This document shows, piece by piece, positions 1-7,995 of a DNA stretch of 31,346 bases (position 1 is its first letter; each line of letters starts with the position of its first letter). Both the position numbers and the translations under genes were made by a program. Under the pieces are notes generated by a model. The model saw only the letters and a program-made list of their open reading frames with translations. It was not told the DNA's origin and made no database searches. Source of the stretch: an uncultured Sneathia sp. (GTDB lineage: Bacteria > Fusobacteriota > Fusobacteriia > Fusobacteriales > Leptotrichiaceae); the NCBI GenBank assembly GCA_902494065.1, contig CABURZ010000005.1:1-31346 (forward strand), written 5' to 3'.

Positions 1-12
1 GCAATTTCTAAT

Positions 13-115
13 TTACCACATATACTTAATATTTAAACCAGTTTTAATAGTTACATTATTAAATTCAAATTTTGTATTATTTCCTTCAAATTTAACTGGT
101 ACTGATACTTCCAGT
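13..115 (-). pseudogene. C-terminal remnant of an outer-membrane beta-barrel protein
   Basis: Reading the minus strand to a TAA at 13-15 gives a tail containing SVPVKF, then FEFNN, and ending in LNIKYMW. This matches the C-termini of the two complete barrel proteins in the window (ends at 9321 and 29983), which carry STPVKF or AVPVKF followed by LNVKYTW. About 34 codons remain. Similarity stops near 107-115, where the IS256-type end begins, and no start or signal peptide is present. It is therefore a broken third paralogue left after insertion and deletion. The homology is seen directly; the history is inferred. Confidence 0.75.
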
Positions 116-528
116 GGGTTTGTCAAGTAAATTGTGTAAATTTTTTTAATTTTATATAAATTTTATTTTAGTGAGACTATAAAGTGATGTATAAAAAAAT
201 TATAGTCTCGCTATTTTTAATATTTCTCATATTTTAATATTTTAGAATGTATATTTGCATCCATTGTTAATTGATTTATTACCATTGCCCAATTTGCTAC
301 TTTTTTACCATTCCATTTCTTGTATAATTCTGTAATACGTAAATAAAGTGCTTTAATTACTGCATTTTCACTTGGAAATACTCCTTTTTTTGTAACTTTT
401 CTAAAGCTTGAATTTACTGATTCTATTGCATTTGTTGTATACATAATTTTTCTAACTGCACTTCCATAATTAAATAAAGGGTGTTGCATTTCAAATATTA
501 AATCACTTTTATTTTCACAATACTTTTA
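116..528 (-). mobile_element. Truncated IS256-family insertion sequence (3' end only)
   Basis: The left edge starts with GGGTTTGTCAAG followed by AAATTGTGTAAAT, the style of terminal repeat seen in IS256-family elements. It sits 101 bases past the end of the transposase reading frame. Coding similarity to the transposase stops at an in-frame stop at 526-528, so only the C-terminal quarter is left. No matching inverted end is seen before the promoter at 547. A 10-bp inverted repeat (173-182 with 200-209, GAGACTATAA/TTATAGTCTC) lies just after the transposase stop and may act as its terminator. The exact edges are estimates. Confidence 0.7.
217..525 (-). pseudogene. IS256-family (mutator) transposase, C-terminal fragment
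   Basis: The translated fragment contains the family hallmark RKIMYTTNAIESVN followed by FRKVTKKGVFPS and an ALYLRI segment, the conserved C-terminal block of IS256/mutator transposases after the catalytic Glu. An ATG at 487-489 would give 90 residues, but transposase-like sequence (LIFEMQHPLF) continues upstream of it to the stop at 526-528, so this ATG is internal rather than a true start. The first two catalytic aspartates are missing, so the protein cannot transpose the element. Confidence 0.85.
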
Positions 529-552
529 AAATGATAATAGACGTGATATAAT
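524..552 (+). promoter_or_regulatory. Probable promoter of the HAD-lrgAB-mnmA-sppA operon
   Basis: A perfect TATAAT -10 lies at 547-552. The -35 region is poor (TTTTAA at 524-529, 17-base spacer). It sits between the IS remnant and the first gene, with a strong AAAGGGGAG ribosome site at 567-575. All six downstream genes overlap or abut, so this is the only obvious promoter for them. Confidence 0.55.
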
Positions 553-579
553 TTAATAAAACATTGAAAGGGGAGATAA

Positions 580-1389
580 ATGCTAAAAGCCGTTGTTACA
601 GACTTAGATGGTACCTTATTAGATAAGAACCATCTTCTAAGTGAATACACAAAAAATACATTAAATAAGTTTTTAAATAAAGGCTATAAACTATATATTG
701 CTACTGGTAGAGTTGAGCGTGGTACAAGATTAATTTCAGATCAACTAAATCATAAATTACCATTAATAACTACAAATGGTGCTAGAATAGTTGATGAAAA
801 TGGAGAACAAATCTTTTCAGTAACTCTAAATGAAAAATGTACTAACTTCATTTTAAATCTAGACTACAAAAAATATGGTAAAGAAATTTTCATAAATGGT
901 TATTCTGGTACAGATTGGTTTGTAGTTTCAGAAGAATATAAGGAGTTTTATTCAAAAAAAAGAAAAGACAAAATTTTTGGAGGAACAGTTTTAACACAAG
1001 AAGAATTTGCTAAAAAGAAATTTAATAAACTATTTTTCATAGGAAATTTTGAAAATTTAAAAAAAATGCGAGACGTATTAATAAAAGAAATAGGTAGTCA
1101 TGCAAATATTGATTTTGTAAGCGAAAATTCACTTGAAATATTTGACTTATCTACAAATAAATATGAAGCAAGCTTAAAATTACTAAAAAGAGACGGTATA
1201 GATCCTAGTGAAGTTATAGCTTTTGGTGATGGATTAAATGATTATTTAATGTTAAATGGATTTAACACTAGTTTTGTTATGGAAAATGCTCTACAAGAAT
1301 TAAAAGATTTATTGCCAAATAAACCTGTGATAGAAGATAGTGATACAAATTCTGTAGCAAGAAAAATAGAAGAGGTATTTAATTTATGA
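580..1389 (+). CDS. Cof-type HAD-IIB family phosphatase
   Basis: A 269-residue cytoplasmic hydrolase of the haloacid dehalogenase superfamily, Cof/YbjI type, expected to dephosphorylate small sugar or nucleotide phosphates through an aspartyl-phosphate. Motif I is DLDGT with nucleophile D8 and acid D10; motif II falls near TTNGA (64-68); the motif III lysine is K194 in NKYEAS; motif IV is GDGLND (216-221). The cap between residues ~85 and 185 is the C2B type. Length is normal for the family. Start is supported by a strong AAAGGGGAG upstream. It is first in an overlapping operon; its stop shares ATGA with the next gene. The substrate cannot be deduced. Confidence 0.93.
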   Translation: MLKAVVTDLDGTLLDKNHLLSEYTKNTLNKFLNKGYKLYIATGRVERGTRLISDQLNHKLPLITTNGARIVDENGEQIFSVTLNEKCTNFILNLDYKKYGKEIFINGYSGTDWFVVSEEYKEFYSKKRKDKIFGGTVLTQEEFAKKKFNKLFFIGNFENLKKMRDVLIKEIGSHANIDFVSENSLEIFDLSTNKYEASLKLLKRDGIDPSEVIAFGDGLNDYLMLNGFNTSFVMENALQELKDLLPNKPVIEDSDTNSVARKIEEVFNL

Positions 1390-1751
1390 AAAGAGCCTTA
1401 GTAGTTGATGATAGTCAATATTTTAGAAACACTATAAAAGATATTTTAGAAGAATATAATTTTGAAGTGATAGAAGCTGTAAACGGACTTGACGCTTATG
1501 AAAAATACATTAGCTATACTCCTAACATAGTTACTATGGATATAAACATGCCTGTACTAGACGGATTTAAATCAATAGCAAAAATTTTAAATTTTGATAG
1601 TAATGCTAAGATTATTATCTGTAGTTCTATGATGTTTTTAGACGTATATATAGCTGAAGGATTAGAAAGTGGTGCAAAAGCTTGTTTATGCAAACCTTTT
1701 ACAAAATCTGAATTACTAAATGCAATAGATGAAGTTTTAATGGAGGAATAA
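1386..1751 (+). CDS. Stand-alone response-regulator receiver domain (CheY-like)
   Basis: The 121 residues form a single receiver domain and nothing else. The acidic pocket is D8-D9, the phosphorylation site is D52 in TMDINMP, the switch Ser/Thr is in the CSS at 79-81, and the conserved lysine is K103 in CKPF. No DNA-binding or enzymatic output domain follows, and no histidine kinase is in the window. It overlaps the HAD gene by ATGA and precedes lrgAB by two bases, so it is translated with them. In Gram-positive bacteria lrgAB is controlled by the LytSR two-component pair; whether this receiver plays any comparable role is speculation. Its true partner is unknown. Confidence 0.9.
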   Translation: MKRALVVDDSQYFRNTIKDILEEYNFEVIEAVNGLDAYEKYISYTPNIVTMDINMPVLDGFKSIAKILNFDSNAKIIICSSMMFLDVYIAEGLESGAKACLCKPFTKSELLNAIDEVLMEE

Positions 1752-1753
1752 GA

Positions 1754-2122
1754 TTGAATATTTATAAAGAAATGATGTACATACTAATCTTTTCTCTTAT
1801 AGGAGAATTTGTTTCTAGTGCTATTAATCTACCTATACCAGGTAGCGTTATAGGAATGATAATTTTATTTATATTCCTAGAACTTAAATTAATACACATG
1901 AAAAAATTTGAAAGAGTTGGAGAATTTTTATTAGACAATTTAGGAATACTTTTTGTTCCAGCTGGTGTTGGTATAATGGTTAAATTTGACTTTATTAAAG
2001 AAATATGGTTAAGTTTTTTCATAATAGCAATAATAACCACTATAATATCATTGATAGTTACTGTAAAAGTAGTTGAATTTATTAAAATAAATTTTGAAGA
2101 AGAAGGAGGACAAAATGTTTAA
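1754..2122 (+). CDS. lrgA: LrgA/CidA family holin-like membrane protein
   Basis: A small integral membrane protein (122 residues, about four membrane segments) with the family signatures LPIPGSVIGM near residues 25-34 and LGILFVPAGVGIM near 63-75. LrgA/CidA proteins act with LrgB/CidB in holin-like control of murein hydrolase activity, and LrgAB homologues also take part in pyruvate or glycolate transport. The start is a TTG at 1754, chosen because GGAGG at 1742-1746 lies seven bases upstream, inside the end of the receiver gene; the next in-frame ATG is six codons later. The last eight bases overlap lrgB. Confidence 0.9.
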   Translation: MNIYKEMMYILIFSLIGEFVSSAINLPIPGSVIGMIILFIFLELKLIHMKKFERVGEFLLDNLGILFVPAGVGIMVKFDFIKEIWLSFFIIAIITTIISLIVTVKVVEFIKINFEEEGGQNV

Positions 2123-2816
2123 TGCTTTAATCAATAACCAAATGTTTGGTATAATGCTTACAACTTTAATATACATATTAGCTGTAAAACTTTTTGTTCT
2201 AAGTAAATCTTCGATAATAAATCCCATATTAATATCTATCGTAGCTATAATAGCTGTACTTAAAATATTTAATATACCATATGAAACATATAATATTGGA
2301 GGATCGATATTTACAACACTAATAACACCTGCAACCGTGGCACTAGCCATACCTTTACACAAAAATCTACATCTTTTGAAAAAACATTTTAAATCTATAT
2401 TAACAGGTATAATAGTTGGAAATACACTAAATTGTATACTTGTAGGATATATATGCAAACTGTTTGCATATAAGCCTGAAATAATAGCATCATTTATGCC
2501 AAAATCTGTTACAACAGCAATAGCAGTTGGACTAGCTAAAAATATTAATGGTATAGAATCAATTACCATAATACTAGTAATAGTTACAGGTATAACTGGA
2601 GCTACACTAGGTCCTAGTATTTATAAGATGCTAAATGTAGACGATAAAGTTGCAATAGGAGTAAGTCTTGGTTCTGCATCACATGCAGTTGGTACAAGTA
2701 AAGCAATAGAAATGGATAAAGAAATTGGTGCTATGGCAGGATTATCTATAGGTCTTACTGGGTTATATGTAATATTAATTGCTCCATTAATTTTAAAAGT
2801 GATTCTACATGCCTAA
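2115..2816 (+). CDS. lrgB: LrgB family membrane protein (antiholin-like partner)
   Basis: Polytopic membrane protein with the LrgB/CidB core: PKSVTTAIAV, then TGITGATLGP, GVSLGSASHAVGTSKAIEM and the closing GAMAGLSIGLTGLY. It is the usual partner of LrgA, encoded immediately downstream. I place the start at the ATG at 2115 (233 residues), because AAGGAGGA at 2103-2110 precedes it by four bases; a TTG at 2094 would put this ribosome site inside the gene. The overlap with lrgA is ATGTTTAA, and its own end overlaps mnmA in the same way. Functional choice between autolysis control and metabolite transport is open. Confidence 0.92.
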   Translation: MFNALINNQMFGIMLTTLIYILAVKLFVLSKSSIINPILISIVAIIAVLKIFNIPYETYNIGGSIFTTLITPATVALAIPLHKNLHLLKKHFKSILTGIIVGNTLNCILVGYICKLFAYKPEIIASFMPKSVTTAIAVGLAKNINGIESITIILVIVTGITGATLGPSIYKMLNVDDKVAIGVSLGSASHAVGTSKAIEMDKEIGAMAGLSIGLTGLYVILIAPLILKVILHA

Positions 2817-3852
2817 AAAAGTTATAGTCGGTATGAGTGGAGGTATAGATAGCTCTGTTGCCGCACTTTTATTAAAAAAACAAGGATTTGACGTAGTTGG
2901 TGTTAGTATTAAACATCTAAGCGATGAATTAAGTAATAGTAAGAATAAAACATGTTGCTCTCTAGATGATATCAACGATGCAAGAATAGTATGTTATAGC
3001 ATAGGAATACCTCATTATGTGATAAATGTAGAAAAAGAATTTAAACAAGAAATAGTTAGGGAATTTATACAGTCTTATCAAAAAGGTATTACTCCTAATC
3101 CATGCGTAATATGCAATGAAAAAATTAAAATAAAAAAATTGCTTGATCTTGCAAAAGAGTTAAATTTTGATTATGTTGCAACAGGTCATTATGCAGTTAA
3201 AACTGAAGATGGTTTTCTAGAATATGTTGACTATGTAAAAGACCAAAGCTATATGCTATACAGATTAAAAAAATCTGATTTAGATATGATGATATTTCCT
3301 CTAGCAAGCATGCAAAAAAGCAAAGTTCGACAAATAGCAAGAGAAAACAATATAATAACACACGATAAAAAAGATAGTACTGGGATTTGTTTTGCTCAAG
3401 ATGGTTACATTCCTTTTTTAGAAAAAAATCTTGATATAAAGCCTGGGAATTTCATAGATGAAAATGGTAATTTTCTTGGAAAACACAAGGGATATCAACT
3501 TTACACAGTTGGACAAAGAAGACATTTAGGTTTAAAACTACCTTATCCGATTTTTGTATTAAAGATATTACCAGAAACTAATGAAATAGTTCTTGGCGAA
3601 TATGAAAAATTAATGATAGATACAATACAAATTACAAACTATATCTTTCATGTACCAGTTGAGAGTTTAATAGGTAAAAGACTGTTTGCTCAACCTCGTT
3701 TTTCATCAAAGGGATTCTATGGTAAATTGATGTTGATTGATGAAAAGGTATATTTTAAATATGATGAAAAAAATGCACAAAACGCAAACGGACAACACAT
3801 CGTTTTGTATGATAATAAAAAATTAATAGGAGGTGGCGTTATAAATGGTTAA
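2809..3852 (+). CDS. mnmA: tRNA 2-thiouridine(34) synthase MnmA
   Basis: Cytoplasmic ATP-dependent thiolase that converts U34 of tRNA Lys, Glu and Gln to 2-thiouridine, taking sulfur from a cysteine desulfurase relay. The PP-loop is GMSGGIDSS (8-16), TPNPCVICN carries the first catalytic Cys (C99), ATGHYA follows at 124-129, KDQSYML at 144-150 and DSTGICF carries the second Cys (C194). YTVGQRRHLG and a beta-barrel C-terminal domain complete it. At 347 residues it is of normal length. It overlaps lrgB and sppA by eight bases each, so it is translationally coupled, although no functional link to either is known. Confidence 0.96.
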   Translation: MPKKVIVGMSGGIDSSVAALLLKKQGFDVVGVSIKHLSDELSNSKNKTCCSLDDINDARIVCYSIGIPHYVINVEKEFKQEIVREFIQSYQKGITPNPCVICNEKIKIKKLLDLAKELNFDYVATGHYAVKTEDGFLEYVDYVKDQSYMLYRLKKSDLDMMIFPLASMQKSKVRQIARENNIITHDKKDSTGICFAQDGYIPFLEKNLDIKPGNFIDENGNFLGKHKGYQLYTVGQRRHLGLKLPYPIFVLKILPETNEIVLGEYEKLMIDTIQITNYIFHVPVESLIGKRLFAQPRFSSKGFYGKLMLIDEKVYFKYDEKNAQNANGQHIVLYDNKKLIGGGVING

Positions 3853-5575
3853 ATCTTTACTTAAAGTTATAGGAAAATTTATATTATTCAACTTAAAAAT
3901 AATTTATGTTACCGTCTTATTTTTAATAATATTATTTAGTTGCGTATCTGTTATAAAAAAAGATACAAGTAAAAATATAAACACAAACTATAATTATGTA
4001 ATAATTTCTACTAAAAATATTACTGATGATAAATATGATAACACTCCATTTTTTGATGATAAATCACAAAGTTTTAAAGATTTTGAAAATAAATTAGAAA
4101 AAGTTAGATTAAACAAAAATGTAAAAGCTATAATTCTAAACTTAAACGACATAAACTTATCATCTTCACAAATAGAAGAATTGTCTAAAATATTAATAAA
4201 ATTTCCAAATTCAAACAAAAAAATATATGCTTACGGGGATAATATAAATAATTCTTCATATAAATTAGCAAGCTATGCAGATGAAATAATTATGCCAAAT
4301 ACACTAAGTGCAAGACTTTCACTTAACGGATACTATCACAATTCTTTATACTTCAAAGACCTGTTAGACCGTTTTGGTATTAAAGTTGAAGCTCTACATG
4401 TAGGAAGCCATAAATCTTATGGAGAACAATACTATTTAAATAAAATGTCTAATGAATTAAAAGAAAATAATACAAGATTATTAGAAAATAGATTTCAAAA
4501 ATTTGTAGAATTAATTTCTAAAAATAGATCTATAGATAAATCTACAATAATGAATAATATTATTTCTGGAAAATATGATTCAATTAGTGCTTATACTGCT
4601 AAAGATTTAGGCCTTATAGATAATATATTAGATTTTGATGATTTACTTGATAATTTATCAGCAAATGATCTTAATACTGTAAATATAAACGACATAGAAA
4701 TTAAAGAACAACTTGATAATAGCCCAGTAATTGCAATAGTCCCACTAGAAGGTCCTATATCTAGCGGTGCTACTAGTGTTAAATTTTCTATATCAGAACT
4801 TTCTGTTAGAGAAAAATTAAGTAAAATAGAAAATAACAAAAAGGTAAAGGCTGTTATTTTGCGTATAAACTCACCTGGTGGAGAAGCACTAGAGGCTGAA
4901 AAAATATATAAATTAATAAAAAGATTCACTAAAAAAACAAATATCCCTGTGTATGCATCTCTTTCAGATGTTGCTGCATCTGGAGGATACTATATTGCAA
5001 CAAGTGCTAGCAAGATTTACGCAAATAATGCTACTCTAACTGGATCTATAGGAGTAGTAAGTTTAATACCTAAATTTGATAAAACTTTAGAAAAATTTAG
5101 TGTAAATAAAGATGTTATAGAAAAAGGTAAATTCACTGGAATATACGACCCAACTTATAGTCTTACAAATGAAGATAGAGATCATATAATAGATAGCTTA
5201 AACGATGTATATATTGAATTTAAACACAGAGTATCACAAGCTCGTAACATTACAGATGAAAAATTAGAACCTATAGCTGGAGGTAGAGTTTGGTTAGGTG
5301 ATGAAGCTAAAAATATAGGATTAGTCGATGACATTGCAAGTCTTAATGAAGTTATAGACATTGTAGCAAAAGATGTAAACATTAAAAACTATAATGTAAT
5401 TCAAATAACATCTAAATTAGACTTTAATAATTATTTGGATAAATTAAAATCATCTATAATAGGTCCACAAAATATAAAAATATATGATGAAGTATATAAG
5501 AAACTGATATTTATAAATGAAAATTCATATAAAGCCCTATTCTTTAATGATGGTTTAAATAATATAAAATACTAA
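3845..5575 (+). CDS. sppA: Signal peptide peptidase SppA, long (67 kDa) type
   Basis: Membrane-anchored serine protease that degrades cleaved signal peptides. At 576 residues it is the long two-domain form. One N-terminal membrane segment spans roughly residues 11-33; the N-terminal domain provides the general-base lysine (K190 in GSHKSYGE) and the C-terminal domain the nucleophile (S379 in DVAASGGYYIA), preceded by the oxyanion-type INSPGG (341-346) and followed by TGSIGV. These match the Lys/Ser dyad of E. coli SppA. It is last in the operon, overlapping mnmA by ATGGTTAA, and is followed within a few bases by an intrinsic terminator. Confidence 0.95.
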   Translation: MVKSLLKVIGKFILFNLKIIYVTVLFLIILFSCVSVIKKDTSKNINTNYNYVIISTKNITDDKYDNTPFFDDKSQSFKDFENKLEKVRLNKNVKAIILNLNDINLSSSQIEELSKILIKFPNSNKKIYAYGDNINNSSYKLASYADEIIMPNTLSARLSLNGYYHNSLYFKDLLDRFGIKVEALHVGSHKSYGEQYYLNKMSNELKENNTRLLENRFQKFVELISKNRSIDKSTIMNNIISGKYDSISAYTAKDLGLIDNILDFDDLLDNLSANDLNTVNINDIEIKEQLDNSPVIAIVPLEGPISSGATSVKFSISELSVREKLSKIENNKKVKAVILRINSPGGEALEAEKIYKLIKRFTKKTNIPVYASLSDVAASGGYYIATSASKIYANNATLTGSIGVVSLIPKFDKTLEKFSVNKDVIEKGKFTGIYDPTYSLTNEDRDHIIDSLNDVYIEFKHRVSQARNITDEKLEPIAGGRVWLGDEAKNIGLVDDIASLNEVIDIVAKDVNIKNYNVIQITSKLDFNNYLDKLKSSIIGPQNIKIYDEVYKKLIFINENSYKALFFNDGLNNIKY

Positions 5576-5602
5576 AAATGCACCCATAGTGTGCATTTTT
5601 TT
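5575..5602 (+). terminator. Intrinsic terminator of the sppA operon
   Basis: A stem AAAATGCAC (5575-5583) pairs with GTGCATTTT (5591-5599) around a 7-base loop and runs into further T residues, immediately after the sppA stop codon. Confidence 0.85.
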
Positions 5603-5605
5603 GTA

Positions 5606-5638
5606 TAAAAAAACAGAGCAATTTTTAAACTACTCTGC
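5606..5638 (-). terminator. Intrinsic terminator of the HU gene
   Basis: On the minus strand GCAGAG (5633-5638) pairs with CTCTGT (5613-5618), possibly extended by wobble pairs, and a run of seven T follows. It lies 20 bases past the HU stop and faces the sppA terminator. Confidence 0.75.
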
Positions 5639-5657
5639 ATTTCATTTTCGACAAAAA

Positions 5658-5930
5658 TTATTTAACTAATTCAGCTAATTTTTTACCTGCTTTAAATTTA
5701 ACAACTTTTTTAGCAGCGATTTTAATTTTTTCACCAGTTGCAGGATTTACACCATTTCTTGATGGCATTTCTTTTACATAGAAAGTTCCCCAACCAATAA
5801 ATTGAACTTCTTTTCCTTCAACTAAACTTGATTCAACTAAATCAAGGAATTGATTCATTAATTCTTCTGATTTTTTCTTAGTTTCTCCGATTTTTTCTGC
5901 ATATGCAGCTACAAATTCTTTTTTATTCAT
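5658..5930 (-). CDS. hup: HU-type DNA-binding protein
   Basis: Histone-like nucleoid protein of 90 residues, which binds and bends DNA as a dimer. The N-terminal MNKKEFVAAYAEKIG helix, the central GWGTFYVKE and the beta-arm segment RNGVNPATGEKIKIAAKK are the HU/IHF signature, including the conserved NPATGE with the intercalating proline. The ribosome site AGGAAGGAG is nine bases before the ATG. The gene has its own promoter and terminator, as expected for an abundant protein. HU versus an IHF-like subunit cannot be fully separated, but the arm and length favour HU. Confidence 0.95.
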   Translation of the reverse strand: MNKKEFVAAYAEKIGETKKKSEELMNQFLDLVESSLVEGKEVQFIGWGTFYVKEMPSRNGVNPATGEKIKIAAKKVVKFKAGKKLAELVK

Positions 5931-5961
5931 GGATTAACACTCCTTCCTTTTTGTTATAATT

Positions 5962-5990
5962 ATTTTACCTTAAAAATTTAAAAAAGGCAA
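5962..5990 (-). promoter_or_regulatory. Promoter of the HU gene
   Basis: On the minus strand TTGCCT (5985-5990) and TAAAAT (5962-5967) are separated by exactly 17 bases. The site lies between the MATE stop and the HU ribosome site. Confidence 0.65.
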
Positions 5991-5994
5991 TAAA

Positions 5995-7287
5995 TTATTT
6001 ACTTTTTTCTTTATTTTTATTTACTTTTTTGAATGTTAATATAAATATTAAAATTTCAGTTATAGGAACAGATAGAAAAACTCCCACCACTTCCCATAAA
6101 TACACTAATATAGCTGTTGTGGGCATCAAAACTGCTACACCTCTTAAAATCGAAATTATTTGTGCTAATTTAACCTTTTTTATACATATCAACTTAACTT
6201 GGTTGAATAAATTGAATCCTACTGCAAAAATAGAAATAAAATATATTTTTAACCCTAAACTTGCTATACTTTGTAATTTTTCATTTTCATAGTCATTAAA
6301 TATTCCTATTATCTCATTATTAAAAATATAGAAAATCAAATATATAATTATAGATATAACTGCTATTAAAACATTTGTATATTTTTCTACTTTTTTTAAG
6401 TTCTCATTATCGTTTAGTGCATAATATTTTGTAATAAGAGGTTGGACTCCTTGAACTATACCATTATACAATGCAGTAGTTATTATCGCAAGATTAGCTA
6501 TTATTCCAAATGATGCAACACCAATATTCCCAGATAAATTTAGCATTATCATGTTAAACATTAATACGACTACTCCTCCACATATTTCTGTAACGAACAT
6601 AGCAAATCCGCTGACTATTATCATCATCATTCTAAGCCCAAATAGTCTTTTTGAAATTTTTAAATTAGTTTCATTTTTGAAATGAAATAGTAATATAAAA
6701 ATACTTACTAATGGAGCAATACAAGTTGCAAGAACAGCTCCTAACATACCTAATTTAAAAGGAAATATCAATATATAGTCTAAAACGACATTAGTTAGTG
6801 TTCCAACTAGCATTGCTATCATAGATAATTTGGGATTCCCATCATTTTTAACAAAAAAATTAAGTACAGTACTAAAAATGAACAATGGTGAAAATATATA
6901 AATTATTTTAAAATATATATTTGCTATATCAAAAATTTCAAAATTTGCACCTAAAATTTTTACAAAAAAACTTGAAAAAACACCTCCAAATAGCATATAT
7001 ATCAAAGAAATAATAAAAGACAAAACTAGCGTAAACGTAAATATTTCACGCATCTTTTTTCTTGAATTCCTTGCTTTATATCTAGAATAACAAATCGAAC
7101 CACCAAGTCCTAACATAATACCTGTAGCTGATATTAAACTATACCCTGGTATTGCAATATTTAATGCTGCAAGCCCCCTAGGTCCTACTCCTTGAGAAAT
7201 AAACAGAGTATCTGCAAAAATATAGCACGACATACCTATGGTACTTAATACATTAAGTGAAATATATAGTATATATTCTTTTAACAT
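5995..7287 (-). CDS. MATE family multidrug/toxin efflux transporter
   Basis: A 430-residue polytopic inner-membrane protein with about 12 hydrophobic segments in two similar halves. The MATE pattern is seen at the N-terminus (ADTLFISQGVGPRGLAALN, then GLGGSICYSRYKARN) and at the start of the second half (ICGGVVVLMFNMIMLNLSG...GVASFGIIAN). MATE proteins export cationic drugs or metabolites in exchange for sodium or protons. The ATG at 7285-7287 has AGGAGGG at 7291-7297. It lies just downstream of rpmB with a terminator hairpin between, leaving no visible promoter of its own. The substrate is unknown. Confidence 0.92.
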   Translation of the reverse strand: MLKEYILYISLNVLSTIGMSCYIFADTLFISQGVGPRGLAALNIAIPGYSLISATGIMLGLGGSICYSRYKARNSRKKMREIFTFTLVLSFIISLIYMLFGGVFSSFFVKILGANFEIFDIANIYFKIIYIFSPLFIFSTVLNFFVKNDGNPKLSMIAMLVGTLTNVVLDYILIFPFKLGMLGAVLATCIAPLVSIFILLFHFKNETNLKISKRLFGLRMMMIIVSGFAMFVTEICGGVVVLMFNMIMLNLSGNIGVASFGIIANLAIITTALYNGIVQGVQPLITKYYALNDNENLKKVEKYTNVLIAVISIIIYLIFYIFNNEIIGIFNDYENEKLQSIASLGLKIYFISIFAVGFNLFNQVKLICIKKVKLAQIISILRGVAVLMPTTAILVYLWEVVGVFLSVPITEILIFILTFKKVNKNKEKSK

Positions 7288-7303
7288 TTACCCTCCTGTA
7301 TTA

Positions 7304-7336
7304 AAAAAGCTAGAACATATAATATTCTAGCTTTTT
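7304..7336 (-). terminator. Strong hairpin between rpmB and the MATE gene
   Basis: AAAAAGCTAGAA (7304-7315) and TTCTAGCTTTTT (7325-7336) form a 12-bp inverted repeat with a 9-base loop, placed 29 bases past the rpmB stop. The T run reads correctly for the minus strand. The MATE ribosome site starts only seven bases beyond it. Confidence 0.8.
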
Positions 7337-7364
7337 ACATATAGAACAGAGTCAATAAGCTAGA

Positions 7365-7631
7365 TTACTCTGCTCCTGAAAATAAGACTTTAGATAATCT
7401 ATCGCTTAAATTTTCTTTATTCTTAATTAATATCTTTCTAACTTGATCAGAATTTTTACCTTTTAAAGTCTTCATAGCTTTTGTACATACTCTAACCTTA
7501 ATTTCTTGTCCATTTATAACTAAAGTCATTATTTGTAGATTTGGTTTCCAAATTCTCTTTGTTGCTCTATGTGAGTGACTGACTAAGTTACCATGACTAG
7601 TTCTTTTTCCAAAAACTTCACAAACTCTCAT
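7365..7631 (-). CDS. rpmB: 50S ribosomal protein L28
   Basis: Large-subunit protein bL28, 88 residues. The N-terminus CEVFGKRTSHGNLVSHSHRA followed by TKRIWKPNLQ is the L28 signature, and the basic C-terminal tail fits. The ATG is preceded by AGGAGGTG, one of the best ribosome sites in the window. It stands as a single gene with its own promoter and terminator. L28 usually carries zinc ligands in some lineages; here only C4 and C49 are seen, so this is the zinc-free form. Confidence 0.95.
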   Translation of the reverse strand: MRVCEVFGKRTSHGNLVSHSHRATKRIWKPNLQIMTLVINGQEIKVRVCTKAMKTLKGKNSDQVRKILIKNKENLSDRLSKVLFSGAE

Positions 7632-7661
7632 TTTGCACCTCCTAATGAATACTAGATTTTT

Positions 7662-7690
7662 ATTATATCATATTTTATGCCTTTTTACAA
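7662..7690 (-). promoter_or_regulatory. Promoter of rpmB
   Basis: Minus-strand TTGTAA (7685-7690), a 17-base spacer and a perfect TATAAT (7662-7667), 31 bases before the start codon. Confidence 0.75.
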
Positions 7691-7995
7691 GACACTTAAC
7701 ATTCCACGATGTATTGTATCATAAAATTGTATTTATTTCAAATGATAAATGTATGTTTTTTTAAAATTAATTTTTTTTGATTTTTTTTTATTTTTTTATT
7801 TTTATTAATTTATCTAATAATTTTTATGTTTATTTTACCAAACCTTTTTAAAATTTACTGTACATTTACATCATATATTTTAATTAGTTTTTTCTTAATA
7901 TGGTTTTACAATTAGTTAATTATTTTATACCACTAATTAATTACCTTTGCATCTATATAGTTAAATAAATAATAATTTTTAATTATATTTTTTAT
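7691..7995. other. AT-rich divergent intergenic region
   Basis: About 300 bases between the rpmB promoter and the outer-membrane protein promoter, with no supported gene. It contains long T-rich runs around 7755-7805 and repeated TTAATTAG-like words; AATTAGT (7910-7916) and ACTAATT (7932-7938) are an inverted pair. Such sequence is probably curved and may help activate the strong downstream promoter, but nothing specific is shown. Confidence 0.5.

Noticed and set aside
2094..2114. TTG start for lrgB
   Set aside because: It would place the strong AAGGAGGA site inside the gene; the ATG at 2115 fits it properly.
2048..2569. Minus-strand open frame of 173 codons across lrgB
   Set aside because: Antisense shadow of a clear LrgB gene; no ribosome site and no recognisable protein.
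7691..7995. Possible short gene or CRISPR-like repeats in the AT-rich region
   Set aside because: Only T-rich runs and short inverted words; no regular repeat spacing and no supported open frame.
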